The notes below the pieces were generated by a model. The model did not search any database, had not been told where the DNA came from, and was given only the letters and a program-made list of their open reading frames with translations. Made by a program: the position numbers and the translations under genes. A stretch of 64,000 bases of DNA from SpSt-501 sp037481615. GTDB taxonomy: Bacteria > Desulfobacterota > Desulfobacteria > Desulfobacterales > SpSt-501. How positions within the stretch are numbered: the first letter of the stretch is position 1; each line of letters begins with the position of its first letter. Shown here one piece after another: positions 31,231 through 39,584 of this stretch. Location: assembly GCA_037481615.1 (NCBI GenBank), contig JBBFLI010000003.1. One strand, 5' to 3'.

Positions 31231-32250
31231 ATGAAAAACCAATGTCGCAGGATAGTTTGTAATGTCGTTTGGTTAACTTTGTTGGTAGTGACAGGCCTAT
31301 TTTATTCCCAGGCGGAGGCAAAGGAAATTATTATTAAGCTTGCCCATCCCAACGTGCCTCAGCACCCCATGGGAGAGGGCTATGAGTTGTTTAAATCCGA
31401 TCTTGAGAAGCGATCCAGTGGTGTTTTTAGAGTAGATATTTATGACAGTTCGAAATATGGAAATTTCGATGCGGTGGTCCAGGGCCTCCAAATGGGGGTC
31501 CTGCAAATGGGGTCGGACGCCTGCAACAACTTTTCCGTTTTTAATCCGCAATTGATGTTTCTTGATATGCCGTTTATTATACCAAGCTATGAAGCCGCCG
31601 ATCTGATTACAGATGGCCCGATAGGGAAAAAGTTGGCAAGCGCACTTGAAAAAAATGGCGTTTTAGGATTGGGCTACATCGATATCGGTTTCAGACAGGT
31701 GTTTTCAAGCCGGCCGATTCGCAATCTTGAAGATGCAAAAGGCCTTAAAATTCGAGCAACCCATTCGAAAGCGCATATTGCCATTCTTAAGGCACTCGGG
31801 ATGAACCCGACCCCGGTGGCTTGGGGTGAGGTCTACACGGCTTTGCAACAAAAGACTGTAGATGCCATTGACATCGACTTGAATTTGGCGTGGTTCAATA
31901 AGTTCCCCGAAATAACAAAATATGTTACGCTTACGCGCAGTTTTTATAGCGGGCATCTGGTGTTGGTATCCAAAGCATTCTATGAAAAACTGACACCGCA
32001 AGAGCAAGCATGGATCAAGGAGTCATTTGCGGTCATGCAGAAGTTTGAACGCAACAAGATTCGAGGCAATGAGGCGATGATTATCCAGAAGATCAAAGAA
32101 ACTGGAGGAGAGGTCATCGAACTCTCGCCCGAAGAACGGAATCGATGGGTCAAGGCTACAGAAGAGGTTCCTAAAGCATTTGCGTACGCCGTACCCCCAG
32201 AACTCATCGAAGAAATGCGCAGAACCATTAAAGAGAAGTTAAATCAATAG
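31231..32250 (+). CDS. dctP: TRAP transporter substrate-binding protein DctP (TRAP 3)
   Basis: A 339-aa periplasmic receptor with a signal peptide (about 1-27, cleavage after Ser-Gln-Ala-Glu-Ala). The signature Lys-Gly-Leu-Lys-Ile-Arg is intact near residue 172 and the protein resembles the DctP subgroup for C4-dicarboxylates or related acids. Codons are visibly AT-richer than in genes before 31100 (many Lys AAA, Ile ATT), a sign of transfer. AAGGGGGTAAG precedes the ATG. Confidence 0.88.
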   Translation: MKNQCRRIVCNVVWLTLLVVTGLFYSQAEAKEIIIKLAHPNVPQHPMGEGYELFKSDLEKRSSGVFRVDIYDSSKYGNFDAVVQGLQMGVLQMGSDACNNFSVFNPQLMFLDMPFIIPSYEAADLITDGPIGKKLASALEKNGVLGLGYIDIGFRQVFSSRPIRNLEDAKGLKIRATHSKAHIAILKALGMNPTPVAWGEVYTALQQKTVDAIDIDLNLAWFNKFPEITKYVTLTRSFYSGHLVLVSKAFYEKLTPQEQAWIKESFAVMQKFERNKIRGNEAMIIQKIKETGGEVIELSPEERNRWVKATEEVPKAFAYAVPPELIEEMRRTIKEKLNQ

Positions 32251-32261
32251 CAAGATGAGCC

Positions 32262-32287
32262 GGGCAGGCGAAGAAATTCGCCTGCCC
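32262..32287 (+). other. Hairpin between dctP and dctQ (TRAP 3)
   Basis: A perfect 11-bp stem (32262-32272 with 32277-32287) closed by a GAAA tetraloop, without a following T-run. It occupies the 54-base dctP-dctQ gap, the same place as hairpins in TRAP operons 1 and 2. Confidence 0.65.
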
Positions 32288-32304
32288 TCCTCGTAAGAGA
32301 GCTT

Positions 32305-32814
32305 ATGAAGAACTTATTTATATCGTTAAAAAGGTTTGAAGAAATCGCGTCTTGTACATCACTTGCGGTTATGGCGGTGATCATCATTTTGCAGGTGTTT
32401 CAAAGATATGTTCTCCAAAACTCTCTTGATTGGCCCGAGGAGTTGGCAAGATATCTTTTTATCTTTTCTGTGTATATCGGCACCAGTTATGCAACATCGG
32501 AAAGACGGCATTTGGAGGTCACAGTTGCCCGAACGTTATTTGGTGAAAAAGCAGGGATTATAATTGCGATTACAGCTTATTTTATTACCTTGCTGTTCAG
32601 TGGATTAATGTTTTATTGGGGGGTGAAGATGGTTGAGTTCGTATTCGTATCCAATCAGCTTGCCCCGGCTCTCCTATTTCCCATGTTTATTGCTTACATG
32701 TGCTTGCCGCTTGGTTTCCTTCTGATGACGATACGCACGATTGTGGTCATCAAAAATTTGTTTTCCAGAGATTTGAAACGTGTGCTGGATAGAGAATATA
32801 AAGCGGTATCCTGA
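32305..32814 (+). CDS. dctQ: TRAP transporter small permease DctQ (TRAP 3)
   Basis: A 169-aa four-helix DctQ protein with Gln-Arg-Tyr-Val-Leu, Trp-Pro-Glu-Glu-Leu-Ala-Arg-Tyr near residue 48, the clearest family motif. It is AT-rich like its neighbours. It is separated from its DctM by about 600 bases of degraded-looking sequence, while the usual arrangement is adjacent or overlapping, so something has been inserted or has decayed between them. Confidence 0.87.
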   Translation: MKNLFISLKRFEEIASCTSLAVMAVIIILQVFQRYVLQNSLDWPEELARYLFIFSVYIGTSYATSERRHLEVTVARTLFGEKAGIIIAITAYFITLLFSGLMFYWGVKMVEFVFVSNQLAPALLFPMFIAYMCLPLGFLLMTIRTIVVIKNLFSRDLKRVLDREYKAVS

Positions 32815-33418
32815 TTGGCAGGATAAAAAAGAGATGAAAAGATCCGCCGCCATTTTCGACCGTAAGCGATTCGCCGCAACGATCCGGTCCAGAAAGGAAA
32901 GTGAAGCGTCGATCGCGTTTGCTGCGGATTTGTGGTTTTGATGCAAAGTGAATGAGGAAACTATGCATCCCGGCCGGTTCAAACATTCAGGAATCCCCAT
33001 GCTTCAAGGCGGCGGGCGGAGTCGGGGTATGCTCGAACAAGAAGACGGCGAACGCAGGGAGAGGGGCTTTTGAAGTAAAAAGGAAACCTTGTGCTGGATA
33101 AGGAAAAAGAATTTTGCCGAAAAGCTAAAGCTTATGAAGCAGACCCCGTTTCCAGGGACGGCGGATTGCAGAATTGGGCCGACGCGGGCAAAGAGCGATC
33201 GGCGATTATGAAAGATTAAAATGAATTCGACCATCACCGGATGGACGCCGGTTCCGGGATCCAGGGCATGTGCCGAGGACCCGAAAGCGCCTTGTCCACA
33301 AAAGCACTTGAAAAGACGCATGAAATATATGAACAGAAAAAATTTCGAAGAGCATTTTTGAAATGGGAGCTTGCGTCATCTTGAAATGCACTATTTTTGA
33401 TTAACCGAGGAATGAGCC
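32815..33418. other. 604-base gap between dctQ and dctM, no intact gene
   Basis: Every frame is broken by stops. The first 270 bases show nothing I recognise; the second half holds a possible decayed ORF listed separately. Base composition is mixed, with GC-rich patches (33000-33060, 33140-33200) among AT-rich ones. No terminator-like hairpin with a T-run is visible, so transcription may continue into dctM. Confidence 0.5.
33091..33384 (+). pseudogene. Possible decayed small gene with in-frame TAA
   Basis: From GTG 33091, preceded by AAAAAGGAAACC, the frame runs 42 codons to TAA at 33217-33219, then stays open in the same frame to TGA at 33382-33384 (97 codons in all). Both halves have protein-like composition (charged, Lys/Glu-rich, ending Lys-Trp-Glu-Leu-Ala-Ser-Ser). 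I do not recognise a family. It could equally be a 42-aa peptide or chance. Confidence 0.25.
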
Positions 33419-34690
33419 ATGGATTTCCCGCTTCTTGTCATCACGATTGCGCTTCCTGTGCTTCTTCTTTGGAGCGTGCCCATAGGAGTGGCCATCGGGC
33501 TTAGCGTCGCGATGGCCGTGATGGCAGCCGGACTTCCAGTGCAATTTCTGATGCAGAAGATGTTCATGTCATTGGACGCATTCCCTTTGCTCGCCGTGCC
33601 CTTTTTTATTATGGCAGGGGAGATCATGCAAAAGGGGAGTATGGCCGGGTCATTGCTGAAGGTATCGCGTTGTTTGATCGGCCATGTTACGGGCGGCCTT
33701 GCGCATGTTTCCGTTCTGACGTGTTTGTTTTACGGTGCGCTTAGCGGTTCGGCCCCGGCCACCGTGGCGGCCGTGGGGGGGATCATGATCCCCTCGATGG
33801 AAAAAGAGGGTTTTTCGAAGTCTTTTTCGACGGCCACCAATGTCGCCGCCGGATGCCTCGGGGTGATGATCCCGCCCAGCGTGCCGCTGATCATTTATGG
33901 GACGACGGCAAATGTCTCCGTCGGCGACTTGTTCATTGCAGGTATCGTCCCCGGCATCTTTATCGGAATCGTACTGATGATTTTATGCTTTTTTTTGTCC
34001 AGGTATCATGGATTCAACACGAAAAGCAAAAAAGCGACTTTGAAAGATACTTTGGTTGCGCTTGCTGAAGCCAAATATGCTCTGCTCGTTCCCATTATCG
34101 TACTGGGCGGGATCTACGGAGGAATCACAACGCCGACCGAAGCCGGTGCGATAGCGGTTTCATACGCTCTGTTCATCGAGGGGGTCGTACTAAAGAAATT
34201 AACCAAAGAGAAAATATGGCTGATTCTTCGAGGGACGACCATTACCAACGCGACCATCTTTTTGGTGGTTGCGACGGCTACGGCATTAGGACAGATATTG
34301 CTCATTTATAACGTCCCCAATTCGCTGGTGAGCGCGCTGTCGGGATTGGCGAACAACGCCAATCTCTTGCTGTTTGCTATCGTAATCATGCTCTTGATTC
34401 TTGGAACCTTCATGGATGCCTTGGCGAACATCTTGATTTTAACCCCGCTGTTGCAGCCGCTGCTGATCAAAGCGGGGATCAATATGACGCACTTTGGAAT
34501 CATTATGATTGCGACAGCCTCGGTGGGATTTCTCACGCCTCCGGTCGGAGTCAATCTTTTTGTCGGTTGTGGGATTAGTGGGATCAGCATTGAAAAGTTG
34601 AGCTATGCGGTTTTGCCGTTTGTTTTTGCAATGACCGCTGCGATCCTGGTGATCACCTACGTTCCTCAAATCGCTCTTTGTCTGTTGTAG
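33419..34690 (+). CDS. dctM: TRAP transporter large permease DctM (TRAP 3)
   Basis: A 423-aa DctM with Gly-Ser-Ala-Pro-Ala-Thr-Val-Ala-Ala-Val near residue 110, Ile-Pro-Pro-Ser-Val-Pro-Leu near 150, Gly-Gly-Ile-Tyr-Gly-Gly-Ile-Thr-Thr-Pro-Thr-Glu-Ala near 230, and Leu-Thr-Pro-Pro-Val-Gly-Val-Asn near the end. It is slightly shorter than the other two DctM proteins. It completes TRAP system 3 despite the large gap after dctQ and is followed 15 bases on by an unrecognised gene in the same orientation. Confidence 0.9.
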   Translation: MDFPLLVITIALPVLLLWSVPIGVAIGLSVAMAVMAAGLPVQFLMQKMFMSLDAFPLLAVPFFIMAGEIMQKGSMAGSLLKVSRCLIGHVTGGLAHVSVLTCLFYGALSGSAPATVAAVGGIMIPSMEKEGFSKSFSTATNVAAGCLGVMIPPSVPLIIYGTTANVSVGDLFIAGIVPGIFIGIVLMILCFFLSRYHGFNTKSKKATLKDTLVALAEAKYALLVPIIVLGGIYGGITTPTEAGAIAVSYALFIEGVVLKKLTKEKIWLILRGTTITNATIFLVVATATALGQILLIYNVPNSLVSALSGLANNANLLLFAIVIMLLILGTFMDALANILILTPLLQPLLIKAGINMTHFGIIMIATASVGFLTPPVGVNLFVGCGISGISIEKLSYAVLPFVFAMTAAILVITYVPQIALCLL

Positions 34691-34705
34691 AAGAAAGAGT
34701 CAACA

Positions 34706-36010
34706 TTGAAAATCACTTTTTCGGAAATCGAGCGCGGCCGTGCCGGTCTCTCAGGGCATATCGGCGTAAGCCATGTAAACAGCCACTCAGGATTCGTTCA
34801 GGAGGACGGGGCAGGATTTGCTGTTGTAACGACCTTGATAAATCAGGCGGCATCCATTGATCTAAAAATTGCCGAGGTTAAAGCAAATCTCATGTCTGGT
34901 GTAATTGAGATCCATTTAAAAAGCGGAGGGAAAGGATCGGCCTTTGCGCGGAATGGATTTACACCGGCTGAAAAAGCTTTAATGAAAAATGCACTCGGTA
35001 AAAATGCTGTCTGCCCGCAAACATTAGCCACACAAATTTTTGGAAGAACAATCGGCCAAGGTGTTTTGGAGGTTCCTTCGGCGTTTATCACCGCAACGTC
35101 GTTGGCGGTCGTAAACAGCTTTTTGATCAATTGCCCTGGAAGATTCCTTTACGCTCCAGAAAATACGCCTTTCAGCTGCGGATGCACTTTAGGAACCATT
35201 TTGCAATTTGGTACACTCCCGGTATCGACCATGATGACCGTCAACGCCGGAGAGGGGGGGATTGGGCCAAACGAAGACAGCGAGGGAAATGTTCCAATAG
35301 GCAATAAGCGAAAATTGATGGAAGGTCTTGATCTGGACCGCCTTCCGACGATCATTGTCGAGTCAAAAGCATATGTACCGGCCTGGAAGGAAAAGATCAA
35401 GGAAACCACTCTTGTGGTGAGGGCAAATGATATTTATGACAATACCGTAGTCCGGGAATGCCTGGTAAGCGCGGCTGAATACTTCGATTATCCCGTATTC
35501 CTACCCGAAAATCCTTACCCGCGGAAAAGAGGATCATTATCAAAAGTTCAAAAAGAAATCGCGCAACAAATCGTTCAACTTGGGAAGTTGATCGGAAAAG
35601 CGAAAACATCGGGGGAAAAAAATCAAATCGCCGCTCAACTTTCTATGATTGTAAAACATGATTTGGGTGGCATAACCTTCATGAGTAACGAGATCAACGA
35701 TGTTTTTGACAATGGGGGTCTGTTGCCGGGGACGGCTGCGGTTCTCTCGTCGGCGGTGGCAAAAAATTACGCAGAAAAATATAAAATACCGCTATTAGAT
35801 AACAAAGATATTCAAATGTACGTTAACACGATTATTAAAGCTTTTCATTTGCTGGAATCGAAACTGGATGAGGCAAACGCCCAGCTGAGCAAGAAAACAA
35901 TTCAAAAAGACAAAATAAAATCAATCGAAAAAAATATCTTAAATAAAAAACATTGGGCGAGCAATTTTAAATTGAATCCGCGGGAAATAAAAATTCCATG
36001 TTATCGATAG
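34706..36010 (+). CDS. Unrecognised 434-aa protein downstream of TRAP 3
   Basis: A 434-aa protein starting at TTG 34706, 15 bases after dctM, with GAAGAAAGAG upstream. I do not recognise the family. It has no signal peptide or membrane span. Notable features are a Gly-rich loop near residues 190-205 (Ala-Gly-Glu-Gly-Gly-Ile-Gly-Pro), a Ser-Cys-Gly-Cys motif near 158, several other Cys, and a charged, probably coiled C-terminal third (from about 375). Codons are AT-rich like the TRAP 3 genes. Position suggests an enzyme or accessory protein acting on the compound imported by TRAP 3. Confidence 0.6.
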   Translation: MKITFSEIERGRAGLSGHIGVSHVNSHSGFVQEDGAGFAVVTTLINQAASIDLKIAEVKANLMSGVIEIHLKSGGKGSAFARNGFTPAEKALMKNALGKNAVCPQTLATQIFGRTIGQGVLEVPSAFITATSLAVVNSFLINCPGRFLYAPENTPFSCGCTLGTILQFGTLPVSTMMTVNAGEGGIGPNEDSEGNVPIGNKRKLMEGLDLDRLPTIIVESKAYVPAWKEKIKETTLVVRANDIYDNTVVRECLVSAAEYFDYPVFLPENPYPRKRGSLSKVQKEIAQQIVQLGKLIGKAKTSGEKNQIAAQLSMIVKHDLGGITFMSNEINDVFDNGGLLPGTAAVLSSAVAKNYAEKYKIPLLDNKDIQMYVNTIIKAFHLLESKLDEANAQLSKKTIQKDKIKSIEKNILNKKHWASNFKLNPREIKIPCYR

Positions 36011-36297
36011 ATTGATCCGGAAAAAAATATTACAAACCATGGTGACATGGCTTTCCGGAATACAGCTCACTAGAGGGACTTTGCGCATTTTGAGGCGGAG
36101 CGACGGGAATTCGCCTTTAATCCTCGAGATATGGTCAAGCCGGAGGAAAGGGTGTTCTCCGCGTTGGTCATTATCAACGATACCGGGATTCCGCTTGAAA
36201 TGAACCGAAGAAAGGAGATAGAATCCATTAAATCGGCTCCAGACAAAGGGTCTAATCCGGCCCGGGTCGAAGATCCCACAACCTCAGGAGGTGGCCC
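36011..36297. other. Spacer at the end of the AT-rich island with a possible gene remnant
   Basis: No intact gene. On the plus strand a frame open from about 36077, just after an in-frame TAG, reads a protein-like stretch (Ala-His-Phe-Glu-Ala-Glu-Arg-Arg-Glu-Phe) continuing through ATG 36131 with Val-Phe-Ser-Ala-Leu-Val-Ile-Ile-Asn-Asp. It could be the C-terminal remnant of a lost gene. Base composition shifts from AT-rich to GC-rich across the spacer, so it probably marks the island's right edge. The following gene's site AGGAGGTGGCCC ends it. Confidence 0.35.
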
Positions 36298-37587
36298 ATG
36301 GCGGAAGAGACGGTGCGCAAATCGGGGTTCATGTCATGGTATTTCCAATCCAATCTTCTTGTGAGGATCCTGATCGGGCTGATTTTGGGGGCCGTCGTGG
36401 GCCTCGCCGCGGGCTCCTCGATCCTGTGGGTGAAGCCGTTCGGGGATCTCTTCATCCGGCTTCTGCGCATGATCGTGGTCCCGGTCATCTTCTTCTCGCT
36501 CGTCGTGGGCGCGGCGAGTCTCAGCCCTTCCAAGCTCGGCCGGGTGGGGGTCAAGATCTTCGTCTACTACATGCTGACGACCGTTGCCGCGGTGATCTTC
36601 GGGCTGATCTCGGCCAACATCTTCCGGCCGGGAATAGGCCTCGACCTGAGCGCCGGACAGGCGGCGGGCAAGGCCCTTACGCAGCCGAAGATCATCGACA
36701 CGCTCCTTGCCATCATCCCCGTGAACCCGATCGAGTCGCTCTCCAAGGGGGATGTGCTCCCGATCATCTTCTTCGCCATCATCTTCGGCATCTCGCTTTC
36801 CGTTCTCGCCCAGAGCCGCGATGAGCGCCTGAGCGGCGGGGCCGCGGCCGTGCTCAAGTTCTTCGACGGCGCCGCCGAGGCCATGTACTCGATCGTGCGT
36901 GGGGTGATGCAGTATGCCCCGATCGGCGTCTTCGCCCTGATCGCCGTCGTCTTCGCCCAGCAGGGATCGAAGGCCCTCGGCCCGCTCGGCATGGTGACGC
37001 TCACGGTCTACGTCGGGCTGGCCGCGCACCTCTTCATCACCTACGGGGTGGCGCTCAAGATCTTCGGGCTCAAGTTCACCCGCTTCCTAGCCGGCGCAAA
37101 GGAAGCCATGCTCACCGCCTTTGTGACCCGGAGCTCGAGTGCCACGCTGCCGATCACCATGCGCAACTCGGAGGAGAACCTGGGCGTTCCCCGCAGCATC
37201 GGCTCCTTTACGCTCCCGCTCGGGGCGACGATCAACATGGACGGGACGGCGATCTACCAGGGCGTCTGCGCGCTCTTTGTGGCCTTTGCGATCGGCCAGC
37301 CGCTCGATCTCGGGGCCCAGATGACGATCATCATCACGGCGACCCTGGCCTCGATCGGCGCGGCCGGGGTGCCCGGCGCCGGCGTCATCATGCTCCTCAT
37401 GGTGCTGAACTCGGTCGGCCTGGAGGTGAAGGAGGGCTCGGCGGTCGCCATGGCCTACGCCATGATCCTCGGGATCGACGCCATTCTCGACATGGGCCGC
37501 ACCTGCCTCAACATCACCGGCGATCTCGCCGGCACCTCGATCGTGGCCAAGGCCGAAAAGACGATCGACCTGGAGAAGTGGGCCTGA
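36298..37587 (+). CDS. Dicarboxylate/amino acid:cation symporter (DAACS family)
   Basis: A 429-aa transporter of the GltP/DctA family: Ser-Ser-Ser-Ala-Thr-Leu-Pro near residue 280 (re-entrant loop HP1), Asn-Met-Asp-Gly-Thr near 313 (Na+/substrate motif in TM7), Gly-Val-Pro-Gly-Ala-Gly near 360 (HP2) and a TM8 with Asp and Asn-Ile-Thr-Gly-Asp. It imports aspartate, glutamate or C4-dicarboxylates with Na+ or H+. It has a very good ribosome site and its own downstream terminator, and composition is back to GC-rich. Confidence 0.9.
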   Translation: MAEETVRKSGFMSWYFQSNLLVRILIGLILGAVVGLAAGSSILWVKPFGDLFIRLLRMIVVPVIFFSLVVGAASLSPSKLGRVGVKIFVYYMLTTVAAVIFGLISANIFRPGIGLDLSAGQAAGKALTQPKIIDTLLAIIPVNPIESLSKGDVLPIIFFAIIFGISLSVLAQSRDERLSGGAAAVLKFFDGAAEAMYSIVRGVMQYAPIGVFALIAVVFAQQGSKALGPLGMVTLTVYVGLAAHLFITYGVALKIFGLKFTRFLAGAKEAMLTAFVTRSSSATLPITMRNSEENLGVPRSIGSFTLPLGATINMDGTAIYQGVCALFVAFAIGQPLDLGAQMTIIITATLASIGAAGVPGAGVIMLLMVLNSVGLEVKEGSAVAMAYAMILGIDAILDMGRTCLNITGDLAGTSIVAKAEKTIDLEKWA

Positions 37588-37619
37588 AGCGCGATCGCTC
37601 GCGGGAACCCTGAAATCCG

Positions 37620-37646
37620 GGGCCGGGGTTTTCCCCGGCCCTTTTT
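37620..37646 (+). terminator. Rho-independent terminator after the DAACS symporter
   Basis: GGGCCGGGG at 37620-37628 pairs perfectly with CCCCGGCCC at 37633-37641 across a TTTT loop, followed by TTTTT. It lies 33 bases after the symporter stop. Confidence 0.92.
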
Positions 37647-37757
37647 CGTGTGCCGGACCCGGGAAGCCCTATGGTGCGGCGGTTTGAGTTTCCCGGGAAA
37701 ATGGCGTTATGAGGAGAGGGGAGTCCGCCGCCGAAGGGAAGGGATCGCGGGGTTTCC

Positions 37758-39584
37758 ATGGTCGAAGGACGGTCTGCGCCGAAGGGCTCATCCGCGCCGG
37801 ACTTGGCCCGGGCGGGCCGCTGGGCCTTCTTCGTTGCCGCGATCGGGCTGATCGCGGGGGCGGCCGCCATCGTCTTCTACTTTTTATGCCAGGCCGGCAC
37901 GCGTTTTCTGCTGGACGCCCTGGCGGGGTTGCGACCGCCCCCGGCAACAGGAGAAGCCGCGCTCTTTCCGCAGGGGGCCGGGGAGTTTTCCCGCTGGGTG
38001 CTCCTGGTTCTTCCGGCGGCGGGCGGGCTGGTGAGCGGCTTGCTCGTGGATCGCTTCTGCCCTGCAGCCGCCGGCGGCGGCAACGATGCCGCCATCCGCG
38101 CCTACCACGAAAGCGACGGGCGCATCCCGCCGTGTGTGCCGCTGGTCAAATCCCTGGCCACGGCGATTTTGATCCCCAGCGGCGGCTCAGGCGGCCGGGA
38201 AGGGCCGATCGCCCAGATCGGGGCCGGGCTGGGCTCGCTGCTTGCCTCAAGACTCGGTCTCACGCCGCGCGAGCGGCGCATTCTGACGGCGGCCGGCATC
38301 GCGGCCGGCATCGGGAGCATTTTCCGAGCGCCCCTGGCCGGGGCGCTTTTCGCCGCCGAATTCCTCTACCGCGACCCCGAGTTCGAGTTCGAGGTGATCA
38401 TCCCCGGGGGCATGGCATCGATCGTCGCCTATTGCCTTTTCTGCTCCCTCTACGGCTGGGAGCCGCTGCTCGCCGTGCCGGGCTTTTCCTTCCGCAACCC
38501 CCTGGAGCTCGGCCCCTATTTCATCCTCGCCCTTTTCGTCGCGGGGGCGGCCGTGGTCTTTGTCCGCGGTTATCGCGGCATCTCCGCAGGGTTCCGCCGG
38601 CTTAAGGTTCCCGCGGGTTTCAAGCCCGCCCTGGGTGGGCTGGCCACGGGCCTGATCGGCTTTTTTCTCCCGCACACCCTTTCTTTCGGTTACGGCTATG
38701 CGGAACTGGCGATCGCCGGGGCCCTGCCGCTCTCGATGCTCGTCTCCCTCGCCGCCGGGAAGATGCTCACGACATCCTTTTCCATCGGCTCCGGGGGGAG
38801 CGGGGGTCTCTTCGGCCCCTCGCTCGTCATCGGGGCCGCGCTGGGCGGAATCGCGGGCGAGCTCTTTCACCAGTGGATCCCGGCGGTCGTATCCTCTCCC
38901 GGCGCCTTCGCCCTGGTGGGCATGGCGGGTTTCGTCGCCGCCGTCGCCAACACACCGATCTCGATCATCCTGTTCGTGAGCGAGATGACCGGCTCCTACC
39001 GCCTGCTCATCCCCTGCCTGCTCGTCTGCTCGATCGCCTACCTTGCGACCCGCCGCTACAGCCTCTTTCCGGCTCAAGTCCGCCGCCGCCTCGATTCCCC
39101 GGCGCATGCCGGCGAGCTCGTCGTGGACGTCCTCCAGGCGATCCGTGTGCGGGATCTTCTCGAGCGGGTGCGTCCGGTCGAGGTCATCCCGGAGGAGATG
39201 CGCCTGGTCGACTTCAAGGCCCTCTTCGCCCGGACCGACCAGCATTACTTCCCCGTGCGGGGCGAGGGGGGGAAGCTCAAGGGCATCTTTTCGATCAACG
39301 ACGTGCGCTCCGTCCTCTTTTCCCCGGAGGTCGAGCCGCTGGTCGTCATGAAAGACATCGCCACATACGACATCATCGCGATCACGCCGGACGAGGATCT
39401 GAGCACCGTGCTCCGCAAATTCACGATCAAAAACATCGACAGCCTTCCCGTCGTCTCCGAGGAGGATCCGGGAGTGCTGATCGGCATGCTCTCCCGCCGT
39501 GACGTGATCGACTGCTACAACCGCAGGATCAAGGAATGGAAAAGCGCTCGAGAAGGGACAGCGGCAGGAGCGGACCGGTCATGA
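37758..39584 (+). CDS. ClC-family chloride channel/antiporter with CBS pair
   Basis: A 608-aa protein with a ClC membrane domain (about 20-450): Gly-Arg-Glu-Gly-Pro-Ile near residue 146, containing the gating glutamate, and Gly-Ser-Gly-Gly-Leu-Phe-Gly-Pro-Ser near 350. Two CBS domains follow (about 470-595), which may sense nucleotides. The first selectivity segment differs from Gly-Ser-Gly-Ile-Pro (here Gly-Gly-Gly-Asn-Asp), so ion preference is uncertain. The gating Glu suggests an exchanger or a gated channel. The next gene overlaps by four bases. Confidence 0.87.
   Translation: MVEGRSAPKGSSAPDLARAGRWAFFVAAIGLIAGAAAIVFYFLCQAGTRFLLDALAGLRPPPATGEAALFPQGAGEFSRWVLLVLPAAGGLVSGLLVDRFCPAAAGGGNDAAIRAYHESDGRIPPCVPLVKSLATAILIPSGGSGGREGPIAQIGAGLGSLLASRLGLTPRERRILTAAGIAAGIGSIFRAPLAGALFAAEFLYRDPEFEFEVIIPGGMASIVAYCLFCSLYGWEPLLAVPGFSFRNPLELGPYFILALFVAGAAVVFVRGYRGISAGFRRLKVPAGFKPALGGLATGLIGFFLPHTLSFGYGYAELAIAGALPLSMLVSLAAGKMLTTSFSIGSGGSGGLFGPSLVIGAALGGIAGELFHQWIPAVVSSPGAFALVGMAGFVAAVANTPISIILFVSEMTGSYRLLIPCLLVCSIAYLATRRYSLFPAQVRRRLDSPAHAGELVVDVLQAIRVRDLLERVRPVEVIPEEMRLVDFKALFARTDQHYFPVRGEGGKLKGIFSINDVRSVLFSPEVEPLVVMKDIATYDIIAITPDEDLSTVLRKFTIKNIDSLPVVSEEDPGVLIGMLSRRDVIDCYNRRIKEWKSAREGTAAGADRS

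Noticed and set aside
33217..33219. TAA as a recoded codon in the dctQ-dctM gap ORF
   Set aside because: TAA is not a selenocysteine codon and no pyrrolysine-type signal is visible, so decay or chance is likelier.
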